From an uncultured Lachnospiraceae bacterium (lineage in GTDB: Bacteria > Bacillota > Clostridia > Lachnospirales > Lachnospiraceae), in the NCBI GenBank assembly GCA_910576975.1, contig CAJTJY010000009.1:39108-103107 (forward strand): a DNA stretch of 64,000 bases, in the 5' to 3' direction. This document shows, one piece after another, positions 53,010 through 62,549 of the stretch. Positions within the stretch are counted from its first letter, which is position 1. Each line of letters opens with the position of its first letter. The notes under the pieces were generated by a model. That model was not told the origin of the DNA. It was given only the letters and a program-made list of their open reading frames with translations, and searched no databases. The position numbers and the translations under genes are program-made.

Positions 53010-55358
53010 TTTATTTTCCTCCTTATTTGACGTTTCTGACCAAGTTTGCGGCGTAGTTGAGATTCCTGTATTGCGGCGCTTTTTCCTTGACCTGTCTTTC
53101 TTGTTACTATATATATTCTGCATGTTCAGCCGCAATGCATTGGTGACCACGCAAAAACTTGAGAGGCTCATCGCCGCAGCTGCGAACATGGGATTCAGCT
53201 GCCAGCCAAACATTGGAATAAAGATTCCGGCTGCCAGGGGAATGCCGATGATGTTGTAGATAAACGCCCAAAATAAATTTTCATGAATATTTTTTAATGT
53301 GGCGCGGCTTAATCGAATTGCCGCCGGCACGTCGCTTAAACGGCTTTTCATAAGCACGATGTCTGCGGCATCTATAGCCACATCTGTTCCTGCGCCGATG
53401 GCAATGCCCATGTCTGCCCGGGTAAGGGCGGGAGCGTCATTGATGCCGTCACCCACCATTGCTACTTTTCCTTTTTTCTGAAGCGATCGAATCACAGCTT
53501 CCTTGCCCTCTGGGAGAACCCCCGCAATGACTTGATCTACGCCGGCTTGTTTTCCTATCGCATTGGCCGTGCGCTGATTATCGCCAGTTAGCATAACTAC
53601 ATGGAGCCCCAGGTTTTTTAGCTCTTGTACCGCCTTGGGACTGTCTTCTTTTATCACGTCTGCCACGGCTATCAGTCCTATGAGACGATGGTCCTTTGCA
53701 AAAAACAGCGGCGTTTTTCCCTCCATGGCCAATTGTTCTGCTTTTTTTGCAACTTCCTCTAAAATTGGAGCATGACTTTGTATAAAAGAAGCGTTCCCCG
53801 CATAAAGGCGGCTCTCGCAAATCTTACCAGAGAGCCCGTTTCCAGGCAATGCCTGAAACTCTGTGACTTCCTGCGAAATGACCTTATGCTCCTGAGCGTA
53901 TGTCAGTATGGCTTTCGCCAAGGGATGTTCACTTTTCTGTTCCAAAGAAGCTGCATCTTGCAGAAGTTGTTCTTGGGAAATTCCTTCCATGGCAATCAAA
54001 TCTGTCACCTTTGGCTCTCCCCGAGTGATAGTTCCTGTCTTATCCAGCGCCACAATATCTATTTTTCCTGTTTCTTCCAAAGATACGGCTGTTTTAAATA
54101 AGATTCCGTTTTTGGCGCCAATCCCATTTCCAACCATGATCGCCACCGGGGTGGCAAGCCCTAGCGCACAGGGACAGCTAATGACCAGTACGGAAATTCC
54201 TCTTGCCAATGCAAATCCGATTCCTTCTCCGGCAATAAGCCACACGACCAAAGTGATCAGGGCAATTGCAATTACTACAGGGACGAAGACGCCAGATACC
54301 TTGTCTGCCACTTTCGCAATCGGAGCTTTTGTTGCCGCCGCATCGCTCACCATCCGTATAATCTGAGATAGCGTGGTGTCTTCTCCTACCCGGGAAGCTT
54401 GACATTTCAAAAAGCCAGACTGGTTAGCTGTGGCGGCGGATACCAGGTCTCCCTCTGATTTGTCAACTGGAATGCTCTCTCCGGTTAAAGCGGCCTCATT
54501 TACCGCGCTGCTTCCGTCTAATACCACGCCGTCGACCGGGATATGCTCTCCAGGACGTACTACGAAAATATCTCCTGTTTTCACTTGCTCAACAGAAACC
54601 ACGGTTTCAATTCCGTCCTTTAGAATCACTGCCGTCTTGGGGGCAAGCTTCATCAGTCCTTTCAAGGCGTCTGTCGTTCTGCCTTTGGACTTTGCCTCTA
54701 ACATTTTACCAACAGTAATCAAGGTCAAAATCATAGCTGCTGATTCAAAATAAAATTCATGCATGTATGCCATTACAGCGCTCATGTCTCCTCTGGCTTG
54801 CGCATCCGTCATAGCAAACAATGCATAAACACTGTAAACAAAAGAAGCTCCGGCTCCAAGTGCGACCAGAGTATCCATATTGGGCGCCCGATGAAGAAAA
54901 CTTTTGAAGCCGCTAACAAAAAACTTCTGGTTAATGATCATGATAATTATGGTCAGCAAAAGCTGCATCAGTCCCATAGCCACATGGTTATTGACAAAGA
55001 CATCTGGCAGCGGCCAGTTCCACATCATGTGTCCCATAGAAAGATACATCAGGATAAGAAGAAATCCCAGGGAAGAGAACAGCCTGCGCTTCAGAAGCGG
55101 AGTTTCCCTGTCCCTCAAGGCATCCTCAGTGTTCATTGCCGCATCCTGTGAAACATGCGTGCCCTTTTTCGATGCGCCATAGCCTGCCGCTTCCACTGCG
55201 CGAATGATATCAGTTTCTTTTGCGGAACCTTCCACTCCCATAGAGTTGGTCAGCAGGCTAACTGAACAGGAGGTAACGCCAGATACTTTGCAAACAGCCT
55301 GTTCCACCCGTAAGCTGCAAGCCGCGCAGCTCATGCCTGTTACAGAATATTGTTCCAT
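52800..55358 (-). CDS. copA: Copper-exporting P1B-type ATPase with C-terminal CopZ-like domain
   Basis: This 852-residue P-type ATPase exports Cu(I). It has an N-terminal HMA domain (GMSCAAC, Cys11 and Cys14), membrane helices, the CPC ion path SCPCALGLATP near residue 392, the phosphorylation motif DKTGT near 436, SEHPLAKA, and GDGINDAPAL. After the last membrane pair comes a basic linker (about 750-783), then a second HMA domain from Met784 with GMMCGHC (Cys795, Cys798). A C-terminal HMA domain is rare; it looks like a fused CopZ chaperone. The gene lies 24 bp downstream of csoR and shares its copper-responsive promoter. Confidence 0.95.
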   Translation of the reverse strand: MEQYSVTGMSCAACSLRVEQAVCKVSGVTSCSVSLLTNSMGVEGSAKETDIIRAVEAAGYGASKKGTHVSQDAAMNTEDALRDRETPLLKRRLFSSLGFLLILMYLSMGHMMWNWPLPDVFVNNHVAMGLMQLLLTIIIMIINQKFFVSGFKSFLHRAPNMDTLVALGAGASFVYSVYALFAMTDAQARGDMSAVMAYMHEFYFESAAMILTLITVGKMLEAKSKGRTTDALKGLMKLAPKTAVILKDGIETVVSVEQVKTGDIFVVRPGEHIPVDGVVLDGSSAVNEAALTGESIPVDKSEGDLVSAATANQSGFLKCQASRVGEDTTLSQIIRMVSDAAATKAPIAKVADKVSGVFVPVVIAIALITLVVWLIAGEGIGFALARGISVLVISCPCALGLATPVAIMVGNGIGAKNGILFKTAVSLEETGKIDIVALDKTGTITRGEPKVTDLIAMEGISQEQLLQDAASLEQKSEHPLAKAILTYAQEHKVISQEVTEFQALPGNGLSGKICESRLYAGNASFIQSHAPILEEVAKKAEQLAMEGKTPLFFAKDHRLIGLIAVADVIKEDSPKAVQELKNLGLHVVMLTGDNQRTANAIGKQAGVDQVIAGVLPEGKEAVIRSLQKKGKVAMVGDGINDAPALTRADMGIAIGAGTDVAIDAADIVLMKSRLSDVPAAIRLSRATLKNIHENLFWAFIYNIIGIPLAAGIFIPMFGWQLNPMFAAAAMSLSSFCVVTNALRLNMQNIYSNKKDRSRKKRRNTGISTTPQTWSETSNKEENKMEKTLKIEGMMCGHCEANVKKCLEALAEVEQATVSHEAGTAVVTLKQELADDVLKKAVEDQDYKVISIQ

Positions 55359-55382
55359 TTTGTTTCCTCTCTTTACATGTAA

Positions 55383-55691
55383 TTATTTCATCAGCTTCTG
55401 AAGAGTCGCCACTAATTCGTCCACAGTCTCCTCTTTTCCTTCCAGAATATCCTGCGTCACGCAGGTCTTAATATGATTAGAGAGCAGCGCCCTGCTAAAA
55501 CTGTTCAGCGCTGCATTCACGGCCGCCACTTGAACTAGGATATTCGTACAATATACATCTTTTTCTACCATTCCTTTGATGCCCCGCACCTGTCCTTCGA
55601 TGCGGTTTAGCCGATGGATCAAATCTTTATATTCTTTTTCGGTTCGTTCTTTTGTCTTATGACAACAATTTTCTGTCTGCTCTTCGATCAT
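55383..55691 (-). CDS. csoR: Copper-sensing repressor CsoR
   Basis: This 102-residue all-helical repressor of the CsoR/RcnR (DUF156) family has RLNRIEGQVRGIKGMVE for DNA contact. The Cu(I) ligand set Cys48, His73 and Cys77 is present at the family spacing. Copper binding releases DNA. An extra CCH near the N terminus (residues 9-11) could also bind metal. It is the first gene of the csoR-copA operon, with ATG after GGGAGG. Its operator overlaps its own promoter. Confidence 0.94.
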   Translation of the reverse strand: MIEEQTENCCHKTKERTEKEYKDLIHRLNRIEGQVRGIKGMVEKDVYCTNILVQVAAVNAALNSFSRALLSNHIKTCVTQDILEGKEETVDELVATLQKLMK

Positions 55692-55734
55692 AATCTTTCC
55701 TCCCTGCTTGTTCTTATATTGCTATCATAAACGC

Positions 55735-55763
55735 ATTATATACCCTATAAGGGTATCTGTCAA
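55735..55763 (-). promoter_or_regulatory. Consensus sigma-A promoter of csoR-copA
   Basis: On the minus strand a perfect TTGACA (55758-55763) and a perfect TATAAT (55735-55740) flank a 17-bp spacer. Only about 35-45 bases separate it from the csoR start. Such a strong promoter needs tight repression, which the overlapping operator supplies. Confidence 0.9.
55740..55756. promoter_or_regulatory. CsoR operator palindrome
   Basis: ATACCCTATAAGGGTAT is a 17-base palindrome with a TACCC/GGGTA core typical of CsoR operators. It occupies essentially the whole promoter spacer, so repressor binding would block RNA polymerase directly. Confidence 0.88.
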
Positions 55764-55872
55764 GGCAAATCTTTACATTGAACGCAAACAATATCAAAAT
55801 CAATCTTGAAAAAATTTTGTTCTACAATGAAAATGGATCTTTTGAAACCCTAGCCCTATAAAATAAAAAGAA

Positions 55873-55908
55873 CCAGGTCGCACCTTTTATTTTTGAAGTG
55901 CGGCCTGG
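55873..55908. terminator. Terminator of the aryl-keto-acid operon
   Basis: CCAGGTCGCAC pairs with GTGCGGCCTGG, one mismatch. It has a T-rich tract on both strands (TTCTTTTTATTTTA on the minus strand). It lies about 105 bases beyond the symporter stop. The gap 55692-56013 otherwise holds the csoR promoter and nothing I can assign. Confidence 0.85.
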
Positions 55909-56013
55909 CTTTTTGTGGAAAAATCCTATGTTCTGTTACTTTCTCTCGTTTATTAATTAAGAGAGATTCTTCATCTTCCTATTATTACTCTTTGTAAGAA
56001 AGGTTTTTCATTT

Positions 56014-57561
56014 TCATTTATTATTTTTTGGAAGCGCAATCTTTTTATCCACTACCACTTGCTCTTCCAAGCAGGTAAAGATTGCTTCGATCTTACGTGT
56101 ATCCATTTTCGGCGTTACCAGGCTGACGATTGGCACTACGATCAGTCCAAGCACCATAGCGATTGCCCCTGCGTTGATGGGGGAGGCAATGTAAGACAAA
56201 AACAGATTGGAGACCGTTATGCCGATGCCGCAGGCGAAGCTTGCCCAAACTGCTGCTCGAGTTACCCCTTTCCAGTAAAGTCCATAGAGGAACGGCGCAA
56301 GGAACGCCCCAGCAAGCGCCCCCCAGGAAATCCCCATTAGCTGGGCGATAAACTGAGCGATGGATTTCGGAGGAAACAGCGCAAGAACCACAGAGCAAAC
56401 AATGAAAAATACCAGCAGGATCCGCATACAAAGAAGCTGTTTCTTATCACTCATCTTTTTGACAAAATTATCTTTCAAAAAGTCCAAAGTCAGGGTAGAG
56501 CTTGAAGTTAATACCAGGGAAGACAGCGTCGACATGGAAGCTGACAGTACCAGTACGATCACCACGCCTACCAGGATATCCGGCAGGGTGGATAGCATTT
56601 CTGGAATGATTGCGTCATAAATCACGCTTCCATCTTCCTTGCGGATTGCCGTCGTGTCAAACAGCCTTCCGAAACCTCCCAGAAAGTAACATCCTCCAGA
56701 AACAATCACTGCAAAAAATGTGGAAATGATCGTTCCAGACTGGATCGATTTTTCATCCTTGATGGCATAAAATTTATGAATCATCTGTGGAAGCCCCCAG
56801 GTTCCCAAGGAAGTTAGGATGATTACTCCCAGAAGATTTAAAGGATCTGGTCCAAAGAAAGACGCAAAAGCTCCTTTTTGCCCCATAGTGACAGCGACGT
56901 CGCTCTCCAATTCAGACAAGGAACGTACTGCATCAAGAAAACCTCCTTGCCCGCTTAAAACAGCGGCGATCACTGCCACGATTCCTACCAGCATCACAAT
57001 CCCCTGAATAAAATCATTGATAGCCGTCGCCATGTAGCCGCCTAGGATCACATAGGCACAGGTGAGGACAGCCATAGCGATCACGCAGACCTCATAGGGA
57101 ATGTCAAACGCCATGCCAAACAGCCTAGAGAGACCGTTGTATACGGACGCCGTATAAGGAATCAAGAAAATAAAGGCGATGGCGGAAGCTGCGATGCGAA
57201 GAGCCTTGCTGTCATAACGTTTTCCAAAATAATCTGGCATGGTCGCCGCTGACAGATGGTTGCTCATGATGCGGGTACGCCTGCCGAGGATGACCCAGGC
57301 TAACAAGGAACCAATCAATGCATTGCCAATTCCGATCCATGTAGAAGCAAGCCCGTATTTATATCCAAACTGCCCGGCATACCCCACAAAAACCACCGCT
57401 GAAAAATAGGAAGTTCCATAGGCAAACGCTGTCAGCCAGGGTCCCACGCTTCTGCCCCCCAGCACAAAATCATTGACATTGGTGGCATGCTTCCTAGAAT
57501 ACAAGCCAACCCCGATCATTACTGCAAAAAATACAATCAGAAATATCACTTTAACTAACAC
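56014..57561 (-). CDS. Sodium:solute symporter family transporter
   Basis: This 515-residue protein of the SSS family (PutP/PanF-like) has about 13 membrane segments. Motifs include GRSVGPWLTAFAYGTSYFSAVVFVG at the N terminus (split at about residue 40) and GWGLP-like GTWGLPQMIHKFYAIKDEKS mid-protein. The start is the GTG at 57561, seven bases after GAAGGAGG; an upstream open frame of 18 codons overlaps that site. As last gene of the aryl-keto-acid operon it may import the aromatic acid or amino acid used by PaaK/Ior. That substrate is inferred from context only. Confidence 0.93.
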   Translation of the reverse strand: MLVKVIFLIVFFAVMIGVGLYSRKHATNVNDFVLGGRSVGPWLTAFAYGTSYFSAVVFVGYAGQFGYKYGLASTWIGIGNALIGSLLAWVILGRRTRIMSNHLSAATMPDYFGKRYDSKALRIAASAIAFIFLIPYTASVYNGLSRLFGMAFDIPYEVCVIAMAVLTCAYVILGGYMATAINDFIQGIVMLVGIVAVIAAVLSGQGGFLDAVRSLSELESDVAVTMGQKGAFASFFGPDPLNLLGVIILTSLGTWGLPQMIHKFYAIKDEKSIQSGTIISTFFAVIVSGGCYFLGGFGRLFDTTAIRKEDGSVIYDAIIPEMLSTLPDILVGVVIVLVLSASMSTLSSLVLTSSSTLTLDFLKDNFVKKMSDKKQLLCMRILLVFFIVCSVVLALFPPKSIAQFIAQLMGISWGALAGAFLAPFLYGLYWKGVTRAAVWASFACGIGITVSNLFLSYIASPINAGAIAMVLGLIVVPIVSLVTPKMDTRKIEAIFTCLEEQVVVDKKIALPKNNK

Positions 57562-57615
57562 AATCTTCCTCCTTCGCAGGCAGCCATCATACAAAAAATG
57601 CGGGCTGTCTGGCAT

Positions 57616-58446
57616 TTATTTCATTCCAGACAAAAAGAGCTCCTTGCCCAACAGCTTTTCGGCATTCTGACCCATAATTTTATCGAAATCTTTTTTATCT
57701 AATCCAAGCGACCCAAGATGAGCCAGCGATTCTTTCTGCCCGCTCCAGGGGCTGTCCGTGGCAAACAGGATGCGGTCTGCGCCATGCTTTTTCAGTATTT
57801 TTAAGAAAACGGAATCTTCAATAAATCCAAAGGTGTAGGCGGTATCAAAGTATACGTCTTCTCCCGCCAGAAGTTCTTCTGTCTCCTGCCACAAACCGAA
57901 GCTGCCATAATGGGCAAGCACCATTTTCTTTGGAGCGACCTCGTCCAGTACCTTTCGGATGCGTTTTGGCGTACACCGCACATGCTCGGGAAACCCGATG
58001 TCAATCCCGGCGTGAACCACGCTGATTAACCCAAGCTCTGATGCATAATCCAAAATCCGCATATATTTCAAATCATCCATATAGGTATCCTGATAATCTG
58101 GGTGCAGCTTAATCCCAAGCAGTCCCAAGTCCTTAATGATGCGCAGTTCTTTGCGAAAATCTGAAGTATCTGGATGAATCCCTCCAAAGGATAAAAGCCG
58201 CTTTTTTTTGTCTTGGTACTTCTCGTTGAGCCGCGCTGCAAAATGATTGACGGTGTCAAACTGTTCTGGCCTTGTAACCACCGGAAGCACGACGGACAAA
58301 TCTACGAAAGCCCCCTCCATCGAGGCTATGAGGCTTTGTTCTCTGCCATCTGTAAATGCTTTGACATCGGCAATATGTTCCAACTTTTCAATCGTTCTTG
58401 CCGCAATTTTTTCAGGAAATATATGTGTGTGAAAATCTACTACCAT
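57616..58446 (-). CDS. Amidohydrolase-2 family metal-dependent hydrolase
   Basis: This 276-residue TIM-barrel protein starts DFHTHIFPEK (metal-binding HxH). It has KLHPDYQ and VVHAG ligands in the middle and FATDSPW with the catalytic Asp near residue 236. Amidohydrolase-2 members include aromatic decarboxylases and hydrolases. Its place between the ACT protein and the symporter of an aryl-keto-acid operon makes an aromatic acid substrate possible, but nothing in the sequence proves it. The gene starts 10 bp after the ACT gene. Confidence 0.88.
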   Translation of the reverse strand: MVVDFHTHIFPEKIAARTIEKLEHIADVKAFTDGREQSLIASMEGAFVDLSVVLPVVTRPEQFDTVNHFAARLNEKYQDKKKRLLSFGGIHPDTSDFRKELRIIKDLGLLGIKLHPDYQDTYMDDLKYMRILDYASELGLISVVHAGIDIGFPEHVRCTPKRIRKVLDEVAPKKMVLAHYGSFGLWQETEELLAGEDVYFDTAYTFGFIEDSVFLKILKKHGADRILFATDSPWSGQKESLAHLGSLGLDKKDFDKIMGQNAEKLLGKELFLSGMK

Positions 58447-58456
58447 GACGAGCCTC

Positions 58457-58891
58457 TTAACAGAAAATCTTCATAATGTCATCCTGGCTGTAAAGTTCCA
58501 CTTCTTTGCTCTTTAACAGCTCTGCAGCCTCGTCTCCATTGGAGATTTTGCAGATAATGGAAGCCTCATTGTCCTTGTTGGATAAAGCGTACATATATTC
58601 CACATTTAAGCCCGCTTTGCAGACATGGCTTAACACTTCCTGAAGCTTTCCTACCTGATGAGACAATTTTACGGCAAGGACATCTGTAAGCATTGCTGCA
58701 AAACCTTTCTCTTTTAAAGCTTTTTGCCCAGCTTCGGGGTTCGAAGTGATCATCCTTAGCAGGCCATATTCACTGGTATCTGCCAGGCTTAAGGAAATGA
58801 TGCTGACCTGTTCCTGTTTTAAGACGTCTAATACTTCCTCTAAACGTCCTTCCTGATTTTCAATAAAGACAGATAATTGTTTGATAAACAT
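58457..58891 (-). CDS. Tandem ACT-domain protein
   Basis: This 144-residue protein is made of two ACT-like halves: IKQLSVFIENQEGRLEEVLDVL at the start and VGKLQEVLSHVCKAGLNVEYMY in the second. ACT domains bind amino acids. Small proteins like this often accompany PaaK and Ior genes and may sense aromatic amino acids, or modulate the ligase. It lies 13 bp after paaK. Confidence 0.88.
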   Translation of the reverse strand: MFIKQLSVFIENQEGRLEEVLDVLKQEQVSIISLSLADTSEYGLLRMITSNPEAGQKALKEKGFAAMLTDVLAVKLSHQVGKLQEVLSHVCKAGLNVEYMYALSNKDNEASIICKISNGDEAAELLKSKEVELYSQDDIMKIFC

Positions 58892-58904
58892 ATGCGTTCC
58901 TCCT

Positions 58905-60203
58905 TTATACCAATTTACGTTTGTCTATGACATGAACTGCTTTTCCCATGCTGCGCTCTAGTGTCTTAGGAGCTACTAGCTTAATCTTTGCCGCAAGTCC
59001 GATGGCGTTTTGAATCACATGTGCGATTTTCTTCGTAAGGCTTTCCAAATCCTTGATCTCATCAGAGAAAAAGCGTTCTTCCACTTCTACCTGGATCTCT
59101 AGCGTATCAAGATTATTTTTGCGATCGACAATCATCATATAGTGAGGCGTAACGCCGCCCATTTCCAACAACGCCGCTTCAATCTGGGATGGAAATACAT
59201 TGACGCCCCGGATAATCAGCATATCGTCAGAACGTCCCTTGAATCGGCTGATTCTTGCCAGCGTCCTGCCGCATTCACATTTGTCATAGGAAATGCTTGT
59301 CAGATCCTTGGTGCGGTAACGCAAAAGTGGCAGTCCTTCTTTGGTCAATGTAGTGAATACCAGCTCGCCTGTTTCTCCTTTCTTCATGGGCTTGAAGGTG
59401 TCTGGATCAATGATTTCTGGAAGGAAATGATCTTCATAGACATGGAGTCCTTTGTGGTACTGGCAATCGCAGGCAACGCCTGGTCCCATCACTTCTGATA
59501 ATCCATAAATGTCAAAGGCATTGATATGTAAGCGTTCTTCAATCTGTCTGCGCATATGATCTGTCCATGGCTCTGCGCCACAAACTGCAGCTTTCAGCTT
59601 GATATTTGGAACATCGCCTGACTCCTCCAAGACTTCTGCAATATGGAGCAGGTAGGATGGCGTACAGGCAATCGCCGTAACGCCAAAATCTTTCATCATG
59701 GTGGTAAGCTTCTTGGTATTTCCCGTAGACATAGGCACTACCATTGCCCCAAGCTTCTCTGCTCCGCCATGCGCTCCAAGGCCTCCAGTAAACAGCCCAT
59801 AGCCATATGCTACCTGAATGATGTCATCCCGGGTGACTCCTGCCTGTGCCAGAGCCCTTGCCACGCACTCGCTCCAGATTTCAAGATCTCTTCTGGTATA
59901 TCCCACCACGGTAGCTTTTCCAGTAGTGCCAGATGAAGCATGGATGCGGACGATTTCAGACTGAGGCGCTGCAAAGAGGCCAAATGGATAAGTGTCCCGC
60001 AGGTCATTCTTGGTCGTATATGGCAGTTTGTGGAGATCTTCAATTCCATTGATGTCACCAGGCTCAATGCCCAATTCCTGCATTTTTTTCCGGTAAAATT
60101 CTACATTATGATATACCCGGTCTACTACTTTGACCAGACGTTTGCTTTGCAGGAATTCCAATTCGTCCCTGCTCATACATTCCTTTGTCTCATTCCAAAT
60201 CAT
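58905..60203 (-). CDS. paaK: Phenylacetate-CoA ligase family protein, copy 1
   Basis: This 432-residue ANL-superfamily enzyme joins arylacetate and CoA with ATP. It has the AMP-binding P-loop [32 protein letters not shown], and the hinge and C-terminal domain with [11 protein letters not shown]. Within this operon it could also run in reverse to make ATP from arylacetyl-CoA. About half its residues match the second copy at 62550 by eye. The ATG follows AGGAGG, 24 bp after iorB. Confidence 0.93.
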   Translation of the reverse strand: MIWNETKECMSRDELEFLQSKRLVKVVDRVYHNVEFYRKKMQELGIEPGDINGIEDLHKLPYTTKNDLRDTYPFGLFAAPQSEIVRIHASSGTTGKATVVGYTRRDLEIWSECVARALAQAGVTRDDIIQVAYGYGLFTGGLGAHGGAEKLGAMVVPMSTGNTKKLTTMMKDFGVTAIACTPSYLLHIAEVLEESGDVPNIKLKAAVCGAEPWTDHMRRQIEERLHINAFDIYGLSEVMGPGVACDCQYHKGLHVYEDHFLPEIIDPDTFKPMKKGETGELVFTTLTKEGLPLLRYRTKDLTSISYDKCECGRTLARISRFKGRSDDMLIIRGVNVFPSQIEAALLEMGGVTPHYMMIVDRKNNLDTLEIQVEVEERFFSDEIKDLESLTKKIAHVIQNAIGLAAKIKLVAPKTLERSMGKAVHVIDKRKLV

Positions 60204-60227
60204 TTTTTAGAAACCTCCTGCTATTGA

Positions 60228-60794
60228 TTATCCCTCATATCCTTTTAAGAACGCTTTTTTATTGATATCCACAGTCTTGGGCGGAACGGTTTTTTCAATA
60301 ATCTTGAGCCATGCTTCTTTGGAAAAATCCATATGCTTTGCCGCCATGCCAAGAACGATAATATTGAACACTTTAGAATTTCCCAGATTCTTTGCTTCGG
60401 CCATAGCATCAATTTTATAGACAGTATGTTCCTGTTCCAGCCCTTTCACGATATGTTCTGGATATTTTGCAGCTCCCGTCACAACGGTAATGGGTTCGAT
60501 TTTCTGCTCATTCACTACTAAGACGCCGTCTTTTTTCAGAAAATGCGCATAACGAAGCGCCTCTAATTTTTCGAAAGCAATCAATACGTCCGCTTGTCCC
60601 TCTTCTACAATGGGCTCTGCTACTTTTTCGCCATAGCGCACAAAGGTAACCACGCTTCCACCTCTCTGCGCCATGCCGTGAACTTCGGACAGTTTTACGT
60701 CATATCCGGCGTCTAAGGTGATTCCGCCCAAGATACGGCTGGTTAGAAGGGTCCCCTGTCCGCCTACGCCTACAATCATTATATTCTTAGTCAT
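60228..60794 (-). CDS. iorB: Indolepyruvate ferredoxin oxidoreductase, beta subunit
   Basis: This 188-residue gamma-domain-type subunit of the 2-ketoacid:ferredoxin oxidoreductase family starts IMIVGVGGQGTLLTSRIL and has HGMAQRGGSVVTFVRYG. Together with IorA it decarboxylates aryl pyruvates to arylacetyl-CoA, reducing ferredoxin. It begins 15 bp after iorA. Confidence 0.95.
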   Translation of the reverse strand: MTKNIMIVGVGGQGTLLTSRILGGITLDAGYDVKLSEVHGMAQRGGSVVTFVRYGEKVAEPIVEEGQADVLIAFEKLEALRYAHFLKKDGVLVVNEQKIEPITVVTGAAKYPEHIVKGLEQEHTVYKIDAMAEAKNLGNSKVFNIIVLGMAAKHMDFSKEAWLKIIEKTVPPKTVDINKKAFLKGYEG

Positions 60795-60809
60795 ATATCT
60801 GCCTCCCGT

Positions 60810-62546
60810 CTATGCTTCTACCCGCTCTATGGCGTTGAATTTACACAATTGCGCACAGAGTCCGCAGCCGTTGCACATGGTATCATCTATAGCGATAGTT
60901 CCATCCGTTTTTTTCGTCAGCGCCGGACATCCTGGCCTTAAACATGCGCCGCACTTCTTGCACTGGTCTGTTACTGGCCTGCATTTATATGGAAATACAT
61001 TTCCCTTTAACAACACGCAGGGAGATTTGGTAATTATAACGGATACCTCGTCCCTTGCCACTTCTTCTTTGACCACCCGCTCCAATTCCTTGGTATCAAA
61101 GGCATCCACTTCTGTCACATGCTTGATTCCCATGGCCTTGCAGAGCTCATATATGTTAATGGCAGGGACAATTTCGCCCTTTAAGGTCTTGCCAGTAGCG
61201 GCGTGATCCTGATGCCCGGTCATTCCCGTAGTGGAATTGTCCAGAATGACCACCGTCCCTGTGCCCTGATTATATACCATGTTCATTAGCGAATTGACGC
61301 CTGTGTGCAAAAAGGTGGAATCCCCGATCACTGCCACCCAGTTTTTGACGTACTCTTTGCCTTTTGCCTTTTCCATGCCATGAAGCGTAGAAATGCTGGC
61401 GCCCATACATACAGTAGTGTCAATCACGTTCAGAGGCGCGACAGCGCCCAATGTATAACAACCAATATCTCCCGCCGCATGAATTTTTAATTTGCTGAGT
61501 ACGGAATACACGCTTCTGTGCGGGCATCCTGGGCACAGAATTGGCGGTCTAGCCGGAACTTTCGCAGGTTCTTTGACCTCGACTTTTTGGTGTAAGACTT
61601 TATCCCGGATCATGTTGGCAGAATATTCACCTTGTATCGTGAAAATTTCTTTGCCAGTGGCTTCAATGCCCCAGGATTTCACCTGTTCTTCTATCACAGG
61701 TTCCAATTCTTCAAATATGTAAAGTTTCTCTACCTTAGAGGCAAATTCTTCAATCAGCTTCCTGGGGAGAGGATGCACCATGCCAAGCTTCAATATAGAG
61801 GCATTGGGACAGGCTTCTTTTACATACTGGTAGGGGATTCCACTGGTGATAAATCCGATCGAAGGATCATTGTATTCTGCACGATTAATAGCAAAGCTAT
61901 TGCTGTCCTCTGCCATTGCTTTCATCCGCTTTTCGACATAGACATGCCGTCCGATGGCGTTGGCGGGCATCATAACGAATTTGGCAGGATTTCTCTCATA
62001 AGGCTGATCTTTTGGCTCCACCCGCTCTTCGAGCGTTACCGTTCCCTGGGAATGTGCCAGACGAGTGGTGGTCCTTACAATCACCGGAGTGTCGTATTTT
62101 TCGCTGATCTCATAGGCAAGCTTTACAAAGTCTTTTGCTTCCTGGCTGTCAGAAGGCTCTAAGACAGGCACCATCGCTGCCCTTGCCACGCACCGGGTGT
62201 CCTGCTCGTTCTGAGAACTGTAAAGCCCTGGATCGTCCGCAGCCACTAACACCAGGCCGCCGTTTACTCCGCCATAGGAAATCGTATACAATGGATCGCT
62301 TGCCACATTGACTCCCACATGCTTCATAGACGCCATGGCGCGCACGCCGCTGATGGATGCGCCGATTGCCACCTCGGTCGCTACCTTTTCATTGGGAGAC
62401 CACTCCGCGTAAATTTCATCATATTTTACAATGTTTTCACTGATTTCCGTACTAGGCGTGCCAGGATATGCCGCTGAGACTTTCACGCCTGCCTCGTAGG
62501 CACCTCGGGCAATTGCCTCGTTGCCCAACATGATTTTTTTATCCAC
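60810..62546 (-). CDS. iorA: Indolepyruvate ferredoxin oxidoreductase, alpha subunit
   Basis: This 578-residue subunit carries the pyrimidine-binding N-terminal domain (AAYPGTPSTEISE), the thiamine-diphosphate domain (CPGCPHRS, AAGDIGCYTLGA, then a GDSTF) and a C-terminal pair of [4Fe-4S] motifs, CKKCGACLRPGCP and CNGCGLCAQLC. It oxidises indolepyruvate, phenylpyruvate or hydroxyphenylpyruvate formed by transamination. It follows paaK copy 2 with a three-base gap. Confidence 0.96.
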   Translation of the reverse strand: MDKKIMLGNEAIARGAYEAGVKVSAAYPGTPSTEISENIVKYDEIYAEWSPNEKVATEVAIGASISGVRAMASMKHVGVNVASDPLYTISYGGVNGGLVLVAADDPGLYSSQNEQDTRCVARAAMVPVLEPSDSQEAKDFVKLAYEISEKYDTPVIVRTTTRLAHSQGTVTLEERVEPKDQPYERNPAKFVMMPANAIGRHVYVEKRMKAMAEDSNSFAINRAEYNDPSIGFITSGIPYQYVKEACPNASILKLGMVHPLPRKLIEEFASKVEKLYIFEELEPVIEEQVKSWGIEATGKEIFTIQGEYSANMIRDKVLHQKVEVKEPAKVPARPPILCPGCPHRSVYSVLSKLKIHAAGDIGCYTLGAVAPLNVIDTTVCMGASISTLHGMEKAKGKEYVKNWVAVIGDSTFLHTGVNSLMNMVYNQGTGTVVILDNSTTGMTGHQDHAATGKTLKGEIVPAINIYELCKAMGIKHVTEVDAFDTKELERVVKEEVARDEVSVIITKSPCVLLKGNVFPYKCRPVTDQCKKCGACLRPGCPALTKKTDGTIAIDDTMCNGCGLCAQLCKFNAIERVEA

Positions 62547-62549
62547 TGA

